From the NCBI GenBank assembly GCA_946186125.1, contig CAMHLZ010000009.1, positions 1 to 64,000 of the forward strand: a stretch of 64,000 nucleotides of DNA. Reading direction: 5' to 3'. Positions 17,159 through 24,969 of this stretch are shown one piece after another. The notes under the pieces were generated by a model that was given only the letters and a program-made list of their open reading frames with translations, did not search any database and had not been told where the DNA came from. The number at the start of each line of letters is the position of its first letter. Positions within the stretch are counted from its first letter, which is position 1. Both the position numbers and the translations under genes were made by a program. The stretch is from an uncultured Lachnospira sp. Lineage in GTDB: Bacteria > Bacillota > Clostridia > Lachnospirales > Lachnospiraceae.

Positions 17159-17295
17159 TAGTAATTTCAGATACAACACCGATTATTTCATTACTTAAGA
17201 TAAATCAATAGGAATTATTAAAGCATTTGTTTGGAGATGTTCAGGTTCCAAATGCAGTTTACGAAGAATTAATTTCTATAGGAAAATTATTTTAA
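17155..17295 (+). pseudogene. Broken PIN-domain (DUF3368-like) toxin
   Basis: Starts at the ATGA overlap with the antitoxin: MIVISDTTPIISLLKINQ, then an in-frame TAG at 17209-17211, then ELLKHLFGDVQVPNAVYEEL and a stop at 17293. This is the N-terminal third of a DUF3368/PIN RNase toxin (SDT.PII with the first catalytic Asp). The rest is missing. The toxin is inactivated by both a stop codon and a 3' truncation. Confidence 0.8.
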
Positions 17296-17300
17296 TGACA

Positions 17301-17340
17301 GCGACCAGCGAAGGCATTTGCATGGTCGCTTAATTATTTT
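17301..17340 (+). terminator. Possible terminator after the broken TA pair
   Basis: GCGACC (17301-17306) pairs with GGTCGC (17324-17329), followed by TTAATTATTTT. The short stem and interrupted T-run make it a weak call. The loop carries the 19-base copy of the esterase 3' end. Confidence 0.4.
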
Positions 17341-17391
17341 GCGGATTTAAAACAGCACAGTAAAATTTTTTCTTAAATATGTCAAAAGTAC

Positions 17392-17420
17392 TTGAAGATA
17401 TTACGCAAATGTTATATAAT
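17392..17420 (+). promoter_or_regulatory. Promoter of the LRR protein gene
   Basis: TTGAAG (17392-17397), a 17-base spacer, then TATAAT (17415-17420). It lies about 75 bases before the start of the LRR protein. Confidence 0.75.
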
Positions 17421-17494
17421 ATAAATACAACATAATAAAAATGTTAAAAAATCAGAGCTGATTGATACGTTTTAAGAAAGGCAAGGTAGACATT

Positions 17495-19369
17495 ATGAAG
17501 AAAAAAATTAAATTTATTAAAGCAGCAACATTAGTGACATTGGCAGCAGGTATGGTTCTGAGTACGGTAAAAGGAGGAAACGTATCCGATAATGTTACAG
17601 GCATAGTAGCATATGGAGCAGATACTTCTAAGATATATGGAGATTTTAATTATACGGTCATTAATGATTCGTATGTCAGGATAAAAAAATATACCGGGAA
17701 AGAATATGATGTAGCAGTTCCGGATGTGATTGATGGATATAAAGTAAAACAAATAGGAAAAAAAGCATTTTATGGTTGTAAAGATTTACAGAGTATAGTA
17801 CTTCCGGACAGTGTAGAACGAATAGGAAAACGAGCATTTGAGAATTGTAAAAAATTACAGAGCATAGAACTTGGGGACAATGTAACGGAAATAGGTGAGT
17901 ATGCATTTTTTGGCTGTGAGAATTTACAAAGCATAAGTATACCCGCAAATGTTACAAAAATAGAACAATTTATATTTAAGGATTGTAAAAATTTACAGAG
18001 CATAGAACTTCCGGAAAAAGTTACTGTAGTAGGCTCATATGCATTTGGCAATTGTGAGAATTTACAAAGTATAAGAATACCGGAAAAAGTTACTGTAATA
18101 GCAAGCTCCGCATTTAAGAATTGCAAAAAAATACAGAGTGTAGAACTTTCGGACAATGTAGCGGATATAGGTGAGTCTGCGTTTGAAGGTTGTGAGAATT
18201 TACAAAGCATAAGAATACCGGAAAAAGTTACTAAGATAGCAGATTCCACATTTGAGGGTTGCAAAGAAATACAGAGCATAGAGCTTGGAGACAATGTAAC
18301 GGATATAGGTGAGTCTACATTTGAAGGTTGCGAAAATTTACAGAGCATAGAGCTTCCGGACAGTATAACACAAATAGGAGCTTGTGCATTTGAAGGTTGC
18401 AAAAATTTACAGAGTATAGAACTTCCGGACGGTTTAACACGAATAGAAAACAGATTGTTTTTTTATTGTTGTAATTTACAAAGCATAAAAATACCGGAAA
18501 AAGTGGAAGCTATAGAAGAGTTTGCGTTTGGTAAGTGCTATAACATGGAAAAAGTTACAATATCTGACAGCGTTAAGGAAATATCAGAATATGCGTTTGA
18601 TTGGCATGGGGCTAAATTTATGATAGAATGTAATGAGGGTTCATATGCATATAATTTTGCAAAACAGAATAATTATGGCATTATAGTTAATGGTGAGGTT
18701 GTGAGCGAAGATAAAACGACTGAAAGAATGATTAATCATATTGGGTATAGAATTGTTGATAACTCATATGTCGAAATTAAGTTTTATGATGGACATGAAA
18801 CTAATGTAGTAATACCGGATAAGATTGAGGGATATAAGGTCAGAGTTATTGCGGACGGAGCGTTTTGTAAAGATGGAGAATATGATTTTAGTAATTGGTC
18901 TGATCCGGATGATTGGAGCACTTATGAATATGATACTACAATAAAAAGCATAAAACTCCCTAAATGGTTAAAAACTATAGGAGCATCTGCGTTTAGTGGT
19001 TGTAAGGCATTAGAAAGCATAGAAATACCTGAGGGTGTAACAAAAATAGGAGAAAAAGCTTTTGGATATTGTGATAGCATTAAAAGTATAAATATTCCAA
19101 AAGGTGTGAAGAAAATTGGAAAATCAACATTTATAAGTTGTAAAAAGTTAAAAACAGTTAAACTTTCAACAGGGCTGACACACATAGGTAAATCAGCATT
19201 TAGAGGTTGTTCAGAATTAACTCAGATTTCTATACCTAACAGTGTAAAAGCTATAGCAGGAGACGCATTTACAAAAGTCAATGCAAACTTTAAGATAGTA
19301 TGTCGTAAAAATTCTTACGCGTATAAATATGCAAACAAACAGGGGATAAGTGTTACTATAAAGAAATAA
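17495..19369 (+). CDS. Secreted BspA-like leucine-rich-repeat protein
   Basis: 624 residues from ATG 17495; an in-frame TTG at 17462 is less likely because the signal peptide begins at MKKKIKFIKAATLVTLAAG. It has two blocks of BspA/TpLRR-type (LRR_5) repeats, about 23 residues each, of the form IG..AF.GC.NLQSIELPD.VT: roughly residues 75-375 and 470-590. Each block is preceded by a Y.I...SYV.IK-type strand module. There is no LPXTG, SLH or lipobox, so anchoring is unknown. Such proteins often mediate adhesion to host or mucosal matrix. Own promoter and terminator indicate a single-gene transcript. The DNA repeats are uniform, suggesting recent repeat expansion. Confidence 0.9.
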   Translation: MKKKIKFIKAATLVTLAAGMVLSTVKGGNVSDNVTGIVAYGADTSKIYGDFNYTVINDSYVRIKKYTGKEYDVAVPDVIDGYKVKQIGKKAFYGCKDLQSIVLPDSVERIGKRAFENCKKLQSIELGDNVTEIGEYAFFGCENLQSISIPANVTKIEQFIFKDCKNLQSIELPEKVTVVGSYAFGNCENLQSIRIPEKVTVIASSAFKNCKKIQSVELSDNVADIGESAFEGCENLQSIRIPEKVTKIADSTFEGCKEIQSIELGDNVTDIGESTFEGCENLQSIELPDSITQIGACAFEGCKNLQSIELPDGLTRIENRLFFYCCNLQSIKIPEKVEAIEEFAFGKCYNMEKVTISDSVKEISEYAFDWHGAKFMIECNEGSYAYNFAKQNNYGIIVNGEVVSEDKTTERMINHIGYRIVDNSYVEIKFYDGHETNVVIPDKIEGYKVRVIADGAFCKDGEYDFSNWSDPDDWSTYEYDTTIKSIKLPKWLKTIGASAFSGCKALESIEIPEGVTKIGEKAFGYCDSIKSINIPKGVKKIGKSTFISCKKLKTVKLSTGLTHIGKSAFRGCSELTQISIPNSVKAIAGDAFTKVNANFKIVCRKNSYAYKYANKQGISVTIKK

Positions 19370-19374
19370 TAAAA

Positions 19375-19402
19375 AAATGGCAGTCAGAAATGGCTGCCAT
19401 TT
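19375..19402 (+). terminator. Terminator of the LRR protein gene
   Basis: AAATGGCAG (19375-19383) pairs with CTGCCATTT (19394-19402), six bases after the stop codon. Confidence 0.75.
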
Positions 19403-19423
19403 ATATTATCATGACATGACGAT

Positions 19424-19452
19424 TTGACAAATAAAAGTTTCTAATATATACT
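19424..19452 (+). promoter_or_regulatory. Promoter of the methyltransferase gene
   Basis: TTGACA (19424-19429), 17 bases, TATACT (19447-19452). Confidence 0.75.
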
Positions 19453-19513
19453 TTACGCACAGTTATCGATAATCTGTATGAAAAAAATATTTACTGAGAG
19501 GAGTGTGTTATGC

Positions 19514-20305
19514 TTGGAAATAACAGATAAAAGAATAGACTCAGGAAAAGCATTTGACTGGGGAAAAACATCAGAAGAATATGCAAAGTACAGGGATATA
19601 TATCCGGAAGAATTTTATAAAAAAATTGTTGACAGGGGACTTTGTGTAGAAGGACAGAGGGTATTGGATATTGGAACGGGTACAGGTGTTTTGCCACGAA
19701 ATATGTATCGATTTGGTGCACAGTGGGTTGGAACTGATATTTCACCGGAGCAGATTGAACAGGCGAAGATTCTTGCAAAGGCAGGAGATATGAAGATAGA
19801 TTTCCATGCTGTTCCGGCTGAGAAAGTTGATTATCCGAAGGAAAGTTTCGATGTTATAACCGCATGTCAATGTTTCTGGTATTTTGACCACGAAATAGTT
19901 ATGCCGAAGCTTTCAGAACTCTTAAAACCGAATGGCAAGCTTGTGGTTCTATACATGGCATGGCTTCCGTATGAAGATGAGATTGCAGGAAAGAGCGAGG
20001 AGCTTGTCTTAAAGTACAGTCCGAAATGGTCAGGTGCCGGTGAAACGAGACATCCTATTTGGATACCGGAAGTAGCATATGAATATTTTGATATGGAAGA
20101 ACACGCAGAATATGATTTGATGGTGCCGTTTACAAAGGAGACATGGCATGGAAGAATGCAGGCATGTCGCGGTGTAGGGGCATCATTATCAGCTGATGAG
20201 TTAAAAAGCTGGGATAAGGAACACAGGGAACTTCTGGATAGAATCGCACCTGATAAGTTTGAGGTGTTACATACTGCTGCATTTGCTATATTGGGAAAAA
20301 AGTAG
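19514..20305 (+). CDS. Class I SAM-dependent methyltransferase
   Basis: 263 residues if started at TTG 19514, 9 bases after AGGAG (19500-19504). The upstream ATG 19478 gives 12 more residues but would place the ribosome site inside the gene. N-terminus RIDSGKAFDWGKTSEEYAKYRDIYP. The SAM-binding motif I is VLDIGTGTGVLP, followed by GTDISPEQIEQA and ITACQCFWYFDH. It is a stand-alone Methyltransf_11-type enzyme of unknown small-molecule or protein substrate. Confidence 0.85.
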   Translation: MEITDKRIDSGKAFDWGKTSEEYAKYRDIYPEEFYKKIVDRGLCVEGQRVLDIGTGTGVLPRNMYRFGAQWVGTDISPEQIEQAKILAKAGDMKIDFHAVPAEKVDYPKESFDVITACQCFWYFDHEIVMPKLSELLKPNGKLVVLYMAWLPYEDEIAGKSEELVLKYSPKWSGAGETRHPIWIPEVAYEYFDMEEHAEYDLMVPFTKETWHGRMQACRGVGASLSADELKSWDKEHRELLDRIAPDKFEVLHTAAFAILGKK

Positions 20306-20315
20306 AGTCAGGAAA

Positions 20316-20432
20316 ATGATTGGAGGGATTGTGTTAGGGGCGATTATTGCGGCCTTCGCAATCGAAGAATTTCTTGTACCATGTACAATACTTGACGGAG
20401 GAGATTTGTCTGATTTTGAAGAAGGATTGTAA
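20316..20432 (+). pseudogene. N-terminal fragment of a YitT-family membrane protein
   Basis: 38 codons beginning MIGGIVLGAIIAAFAIEEFL then PCTILDGG, which matches the first membrane helix and the (N)ILDGG motif of YitT/DUF161 proteins. It then diverges into DLSDFEEGL and a stop. The rest of the gene is absent, so it is a deletion remnant. Confidence 0.65.
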
Positions 20433-20516
20433 GGTGAATTTTTAAATTTAATAGAATAGTTTTCCTAAAATCTGACAATACTGTTAATGTAAAAAAACAT
20501 TAGGAGGTATACAAAA

Positions 20517-20702
20517 ATGGGAGATTTAACAGAACTTGAACTTCAAAACATCAGACATCTTATTGTGGGTTATGAGACAAGCCATAATAAAATGACAAGT
20601 TACGCAAAGAAAGCAGAAGATGCCGGAATCAGACAATTTTTTGATAAGGCGGCACAGGATGCTTTGAATAACAAACAGACATTGATGCAGTATTTAGGTT
20701 AG
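20517..20702 (+). CDS. Small CotF-like (spore coat-type) protein A
   Basis: 61 residues after a strong TAGGAGG site (20501-20507). Helical, ferritin-like pattern ELQNIRHLIVGYETSHNKM and FFDKAAQDALNNKQTLMQYL, as in the small clostridial proteins annotated spore coat/CotF-like. Probably works with the 83-residue protein that follows after a repeat element. A sporulation role is known for some relatives only and is not shown by the sequence. Confidence 0.65.
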   Translation: MGDLTELELQNIRHLIVGYETSHNKMTSYAKKAEDAGIRQFFDKAAQDALNNKQTLMQYLG

Positions 20703-20806
20703 TGTGAAAAATCATATATGATTTTTCAGCCGGCTATTTGTGCCGAGTCCAAATAGCCGGGGATGCGAACGTTTCCTCGTACAAAGTGCTCGGAATGGAG
20801 GAGTAT
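20703..20806 (+). repeat. Modular hairpin repeat, copy A
   Basis: Hairpin 1: TGAAAAATCATA (20705-20716) directly followed by its complement TATGATTTTTCA. Hairpin 2: CCGGCTATTTG (20730-20740) with CAAATAGCCGG (20750-20760). The 3' module GGATGCGAACGTTTCC...GTGCTCGGAATGGAG follows; its end GGAGGAG (20797-20803) is the ribosome site of the next gene. It begins directly at the upstream stop codon. Related copies at 21059, 22317, 23204, 28708 (minus), 48285 and 52094. Confidence 0.85.
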
Positions 20807-21058
20807 ATGGAAGAAAAATATATGGTTACGGATTCATTAGAATCCATTAATGCTGAACTTTCTAAGTTTGGAGAAATGATACCACAGACTGATAACAAGC
20901 AGTTAAAGCAGACTCTTAAAACATTTAGAAATAATTGCGAAACTTCGCAGGAAGAACTGTATGAAATTGCAAGAAGCAAAAATTATTACATTCCTGCGCA
21001 GAAGGCAACAAATGAAGAAATACAGAATGTAAAAGAAATATTCGCAGTCGGGGCGTAG
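20807..21058 (+). CDS. Small CotF-like (spore coat-type) protein B
   Basis: 83 residues from ATG 20807, 3 bases after GGAGGAG supplied by the repeat. An upstream in-frame ATG lies inside the repeat and is rejected. Helical: SLESINAELSKFGEMIPQT, LKQTLKTFRNNCETSQEELY, then YYIPAQKATNEEIQNVKEIF, the end expected for CotF-like partners. Forms a pair with the 61-residue gene upstream. Confidence 0.65.
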   Translation: MEEKYMVTDSLESINAELSKFGEMIPQTDNKQLKQTLKTFRNNCETSQEELYEIARSKNYYIPAQKATNEEIQNVKEIFAVGA

Positions 21059-21215
21059 TGTGAAAAATCATATATGATTTTTCAGCCGGCTATTTGTGCC
21101 GAACCCCAATAACTCTGATGCGACAATGTGCTTCCTCACACAAAGTGTAGAAGGCGGCACAATTTGCTCAGAGTAGAGATTCTTCTGACGCGAAGCGTAT
21201 GAGAAATGGAGAATA
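21059..21215 (+). repeat. Modular hairpin repeat, copy B (long variant)
   Basis: Hairpin 1 (21061-21084) is identical to copy A and hairpin 2 starts identically (GCCGGCTATTTGTGCCGA). After that the modules differ: CTCTGATGCGACAATGTGCTTCCTC, a second stem-like section, then TTCTTCTGACGCGAAGCGTATGAGAAATGGAG, which resembles the end of copy F. No gene follows directly; instead there is a terminator, so this copy is not used as a ribosome site. Confidence 0.75.
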
Positions 21216-21218
21216 AAA

Positions 21219-21245
21219 AAATGACGCAGAAGCGTCATTTTTTTT
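21219..21245 (+). terminator. Terminator after the CotF-like pair
   Basis: AAATGACGC (21219-21227), loop AGAA, GCGTCATTT (21232-21240), then TTTTT. Strong intrinsic terminator. Confidence 0.9.
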
Positions 21246-21328
21246 ATGTAAAGGTTATGCGATTAACCTATTGTGTTTATGCTGTTTATAATTTATAATT
21301 TTATTAAAATAAGTGATGAGGTATTGCG

Positions 21329-22342
21329 ATGTGGTCTGAAAATAAGGTTAGAATAAAAGATATTGCAGAGGAACTTGGTGTAAGTACGGCAACCGTTTCG
21401 AATGTGCTTCACGGAAAAACTAAGAAGATATCAGAGCAGACGGTTAAAAAGGTGGAGAAAAAGCTGGAGGAGCGTGGGTATATTCCTAATATGGCAGCGA
21501 CTTTGTTAGCAAGAAATAATTCCAGGATAATAGGTGTGGTTGTCAATAATCATCCTAAATATGAAGGGCATATTTTCGAGGATTCGTTTATAGCTTCGGC
21601 TATTAACCACCTTTCGGATGAAATAGAAGACAGCGGATATTTTATGATGCTTAAAAAAGCAAAGAAAATCACGGAGATAATAGAGTTTGCATCTATGTGG
21701 AATATGGATGGTATAGTCGTAATCGGGTTTTGTGAAGATGAGTATCAGGATTTGCGTGACAGAATAAGGATATCTATGGTTATATACGGCGGATTTGTCT
21801 ATGAGCAGAACAGATATGGAAATATTACAATTGACGATTTTGACGGTGGCAGACAGGCAGGATTATATCTTAAAAAAAACGGACACAGAAAAGTTTTGTG
21901 TGTTGCTGACAATGAAGTGTGTATGGATAGGAGGCGGTATGAGGGTGTATGCGAAGGTCTGGGAGAAAAAGCTGACTTTTTAAAAATACCTATGCAGGAG
22001 AATGAAAGACATATCTTTTATGAAAAAAATTTTGAGAAATTTTTAAAGTATACGGCTATATTTGCAGTCTCAGATTTTTATGCATTAGAGTTGATGCATT
22101 TTTTGCAGAAAAAACAAGTAAATATTCCGGAGGATATTTCTATTATCGGCTTTGATGGAAGTGTAGATGCAAAAAAATCAAAGCCAAGACTGACAACGGT
22201 TAAGCAGGACAATAAACTAAGGGCGCAGACGGCAATATCGCTGCTTATAAGAATGATAAACGACAGCAGTGTTGCTGAAAATCTGTGCATACCGGTAGAA
22301 TTGGAAATAGGTGAAAGTGTAAAAAATCATATTGATATATGA
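21329..22342 (+). CDS. LacI-family transcriptional regulator
   Basis: 337 residues. N-terminal LacI helix-turn-helix VRIKDIAEELGVSTATVSNV with the hinge helix AATLLARNN, then a periplasmic-binding-protein-like sensor domain (IIGVVVNNH, DGIVVIGF, IIGFDGS). It probably controls a sugar or small-molecule gene; no operator was identified. The final codons SVKNHIDI and the TGA are encoded by hairpin 1 of repeat copy C, so the native C-terminus has been replaced. Confidence 0.9.
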   Translation: MWSENKVRIKDIAEELGVSTATVSNVLHGKTKKISEQTVKKVEKKLEERGYIPNMAATLLARNNSRIIGVVVNNHPKYEGHIFEDSFIASAINHLSDEIEDSGYFMMLKKAKKITEIIEFASMWNMDGIVVIGFCEDEYQDLRDRIRISMVIYGGFVYEQNRYGNITIDDFDGGRQAGLYLKKNGHRKVLCVADNEVCMDRRRYEGVCEGLGEKADFLKIPMQENERHIFYEKNFEKFLKYTAIFAVSDFYALELMHFLQKKQVNIPEDISIIGFDGSVDAKKSKPRLTTVKQDNKLRAQTAISLLIRMINDSSVAENLCIPVELEIGESVKNHIDI

Positions 22343-22414
22343 TTTTTTACACGGCAATTTGTGCCGCAGGCGCCACAAATTGCCAACATTAGCGTCTGCA
22401 GAATGGAGATTAAC
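22317..22414 (+). repeat. Modular hairpin repeat, copy C
   Basis: Hairpin 1: GTGTAAAAAATCATAT (22317-22332), loop TGAT, perfect complement 22337-22352. Hairpin 2: GGCAATTTGTG (22353-22363) with CACAAATTGCC (22374-22384). The 3' module AACATTAGCGTCTGCAGAATGGAG gives the ribosome site GGAG of the next gene. Nearly identical to the minus-strand copy E at 28708-28805. Confidence 0.88.
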
Positions 22415-23203
22415 ATGGAGAAAAAATTAGTTATTAAACAGGATATTTTAAATGTGTTAGAAAAAGCGGGAGTAAAAAAAGGGCAGACAATTATGGTTCA
22501 TACATCTCTTGGCAGTATGGGATATGTTTGCGGTGGTGCACAGACGGTTATTGAAGCATTAATTGAGACAGTGGGGGATGACGGCACAATCATGATGCCG
22601 ACACAGTCGTGGAGAAATCTTGATCCGGAAGTGGGAGTGCACTGGGAAGTCGGTGAGGAATCATGGCAGATAATCCGTGACAACATTCCTGCATATGATA
22701 AAAGAATAACTCCTACAAATACCATGGGTGCAGTATCAGAAATGTTCAGACAGTGGGATGGAGCGATTCGCAGTGATCATCCGGCACGCTCTGTGGCAGC
22801 ATGGGGGAAGAATGCAGAGTATCTGACGAAGGATCATGATTTGTCAAATATTTTTGGAGAAGGTTCACCGGTTGGCAAGCTATATGAACTTGACGGATAT
22901 GTTCTTCTTATGGGTGTCGGATATGATAAAAACACATCACTCCATCTTGCTGATGTAAGAGCAGAGTATCAGAGTAAACATATGTGTACGGAACACAGCG
23001 CCATTAAAGAAAACGGGAAACGTGTCTGGAAAGCATATGAAACGTTATTTGTGGACGGCGAGGATTTTGAACAAATAGGTGAGGCATTTGAAAAGGAACA
23101 TGAAGTAATAAAAGTTCATCTGGGAAATGCGGCTTTGCGTTTTATGAAACAAAGAGAGCTTGTGGATTTTGCTGTTAGATGGATAGAAAAAAACAGAAAA
23201 TAG
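22415..23203 (+). CDS. AAC(3)-family aminoglycoside N-acetyltransferase
   Basis: 262 residues from ATG 22415, just after the GGAG end of the repeat; the longer frame from 22361 is repeat sequence. Acetyl-CoA-dependent enzyme of the Antibiotic_NAT family: VHTSLGSMGYVCGGAQTVIEAL, GTIMMPTQSW, RITPTNTMGAVSE, RSDHPARSVAAWG and SPVGKLYELDGYVLLMGVG. These are the family's CoA and substrate motifs. Real substrate unknown; many chromosomal members are not resistance determinants. It is followed by a MATE exporter, which would fit a detoxification pair. Confidence 0.92.
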   Translation: MEKKLVIKQDILNVLEKAGVKKGQTIMVHTSLGSMGYVCGGAQTVIEALIETVGDDGTIMMPTQSWRNLDPEVGVHWEVGEESWQIIRDNIPAYDKRITPTNTMGAVSEMFRQWDGAIRSDHPARSVAAWGKNAEYLTKDHDLSNIFGEGSPVGKLYELDGYVLLMGVGYDKNTSLHLADVRAEYQSKHMCTEHSAIKENGKRVWKAYETLFVDGEDFEQIGEAFEKEHEVIKVHLGNAALRFMKQRELVDFAVRWIEKNRK

Positions 23204-23265
23204 CTCTGATGCGACAATACGCTTCCTCGTATAAAGTGCTCGGAATGGGCGGAATGGAGATTAGT
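23204..23265 (+). repeat. Modular hairpin repeat, copy D (3' module only)
   Basis: CTCTGATGCGACAATACGC followed by TTCCTCGTATAAAGTGCTCGG and AATGGGCGGAATGGAG. It lacks both hairpins but keeps the 3' module shared with copies A and B, and again provides the ribosome site (GGAG 23256-23259) for the next gene. Confidence 0.7.
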
Positions 23266-24588
23266 TTGGAAGATAAGTTTTTTAAAACATCAATGCAAAT
23301 TGCAATTCCGGTATCATTGCAGGCGATGCTTCAATCGTCATTTTCGATGATTGACCAGGTTATGGTAGGACAGCTTGGAACATCACAGATTGCAGCGGTG
23401 GAAATAGGTGGAAAACCGGGATTTGTATTTAATTTTGTCGCAGGCGCTGTGGCTACTATTACAGGTATAATGGTTTCCCAATACATAGGAAAGAAAGACG
23501 AGAAATCCGTACAAAAGAGCCTTTCTGTAAATCTTTTGACGGTAACGGTTATAGCGGCAATATTTTTCGCCTTGTGCCTAGCTTTTCCTGAAAATATTGC
23601 TGAAATATTTACAAAAGACAATGCAGTGTTAAATGAGGCAGGATTGTATATAAGAACCATGTCTGTAACATTTTTACTGTCAGGAATAGGCATTGTACTG
23701 GCGGTAATGATTCGCTGCAGGAATAAGGCAAAGTATCCTCTGTATATAAGTGCTGTATCTGCGATAGTTAATACAGGACTTAATTGGATTTTTATATTTG
23801 GACATTTTGGGTCCCGTGCAATGGGAGTACAGGGGGCTGCGTTTGCAAGCATAATTGGACAGGTAGTAAACGTTGCACTGATGATTCTTGTATTTTTTAA
23901 GATAAACGGGAAATTTCATTTTTCAATAAATCTTGGAAAGTCAGAGACAATACAATATTTTGCAATGCTTATGCCGGTCGTACTTAGCGAACTCCTATGG
24001 ACAATAGGGCAAAATGTTAATACATACATTTATGGGCATATGGGAACAAAAGAACTGGCAGGAATGTCTATGACAGGTCCTGTGCAGGGTCTAATGATAG
24101 GAATGCTCAGCGGTCTGTCTCAGGCAGCAGGCATTTTGATAGGAAAAAGGCTTGGAGAAAAAGAGTACGAAAAGGCATATCGTGAGTCAGTGCTTTTGTG
24201 TATATACGGACTTATTGGTTCTTTGGTTTTATCAGCAATGCTTATAATATTGCGTGGAGTATATGCGGATTTGTATAACGTTGAGGCAGACGTGCACTCT
24301 ATAGGTTCAGCACTACTGCTTGCATTCGCAGTGCTTGCACCGGTAAAAGTTGAAAATATGATTCTTGGTGGCGGAATTATAAGAAGCGGTGGACGAACAA
24401 AGTATATAATGTTTATTGATGTGGTTGGTACATGGATTGTGGGGGTTCCACTGGGGATTATCACCGGAATGGTATTGCATATGCCGATTGTGTGGGTATA
24501 TTTTATATTATCTCAGGAGGAACTTGTACGTCTTATAATCAGTATTGTCATGTTCAGGAAGAGAAAATGGATGAATACGCTGGAGTAA
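23266..24588 (+). CDS. MATE-family multidrug/Na+ antiporter
   Basis: 440 residues if started at TTG 23266, 6 bases after GGAG. The ATG at 23179 lies in the previous gene and the repeat. Twelve hydrophobic segments in two halves, with MATE features: SLQAMLQSSFSMIDQVMVGQLG at the N-terminus, ITGIMVSQYIGKKDE, and the second-half SQAAGILIGKRLGEKEYEKAY. Inner-membrane exporter of drugs or metabolites; substrate unknown. Likely co-transcribed with the acetyltransferase upstream. Confidence 0.9.
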   Translation: MEDKFFKTSMQIAIPVSLQAMLQSSFSMIDQVMVGQLGTSQIAAVEIGGKPGFVFNFVAGAVATITGIMVSQYIGKKDEKSVQKSLSVNLLTVTVIAAIFFALCLAFPENIAEIFTKDNAVLNEAGLYIRTMSVTFLLSGIGIVLAVMIRCRNKAKYPLYISAVSAIVNTGLNWIFIFGHFGSRAMGVQGAAFASIIGQVVNVALMILVFFKINGKFHFSINLGKSETIQYFAMLMPVVLSELLWTIGQNVNTYIYGHMGTKELAGMSMTGPVQGLMIGMLSGLSQAAGILIGKRLGEKEYEKAYRESVLLCIYGLIGSLVLSAMLIILRGVYADLYNVEADVHSIGSALLLAFAVLAPVKVENMILGGGIIRSGGRTKYIMFIDVVGTWIVGVPLGIITGMVLHMPIVWVYFILSQEELVRLIISIVMFRKRKWMNTLE

Positions 24589-24606
24589 TTAAATTGAAAG
24601 GTTTAA

Positions 24607-24635
24607 TTGACATATATGATATTATGTGATATGAT
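24607..24635 (+). promoter_or_regulatory. Promoter before the small secreted peptide
   Basis: TTGACA (24607-24612), 17 bases, TATGAT (24630-24635). A near-consensus promoter placed about 35 bases before a 64-codon frame. Confidence 0.75.
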
Positions 24636-24669
24636 GCTAATCGTGCTAAAAATATAGCAAATAATTAAC

Positions 24670-24864
24670 ATGATGAGAACAAAGAGAATTTTGGCAGTAT
24701 GTATGGCGGGAGTATTGATGACAGGAACATTGACATGCGTCTCTGCAAAAACATTGAAAGAATCTTTTTCGGTTGGCACAAAACTTGAGTGTTTAGATGC
24801 AACTGTAACAGGAAATATGAAGTCAAATTGTAACGTTTCCAAAAGGGTATGCAAAATATGGTAA
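24670..24864 (+). CDS. Small secreted Cys-containing peptide (possible)
   Basis: 64 residues: MMRTKRILAVCMAGVLMTG is a clear signal peptide with probable cleavage after VSA (about residue 26). The mature part has about 38 residues and three Cys (LECLDA, SNCNVS, RVCKIW). It has its own promoter and a strong terminator. The ribosome site is poor, so it could also be the N-terminal scrap of a larger secreted protein. It sits directly before a three-gene FtsX/MacB-like exporter, so a signal or antimicrobial peptide is possible but unproven. Confidence 0.5.
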   Translation: MMRTKRILAVCMAGVLMTGTLTCVSAKTLKESFSVGTKLECLDATVTGNMKSNCNVSKRVCKIW

Positions 24865-24896
24865 CAAATAAGATAATATAGGACACTATTTTTAGT

Positions 24897-24925
24897 AAAA
24901 GGGATGTGGATTCCACATCCCTTTT
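24897..24925 (+). terminator. Terminator after the small peptide gene
   Basis: AAAAGGGATGTGG (24897-24909) and CCACATCCCTTTT (24913-24925): 13 perfect pairs around ATT. Confidence 0.9.
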
Positions 24926-24969
24926 GGTGTAAATGATTAAAATTTTTAAAAGAAGGAATTAAAAGTATA

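Noticed and set aside
17760-18520. Regular about 69-base repeats resembling a CRISPR array
   Set aside because: They encode the 23-residue LRR units in one open frame.
22361-22414. N-terminal extension MPQAPQIANISVCR of the acetyltransferase, also on the AIM24 protein
   Set aside because: The same extension on two unrelated proteins is the translated repeat element; the real starts follow its GGAG.
22415-24588. Acetyltransferase plus MATE exporter as an acquired antibiotic-resistance island
   Set aside because: Base composition matches the surroundings and no transposase or integron is present; chromosomal AAC(3)-like genes often have other roles.
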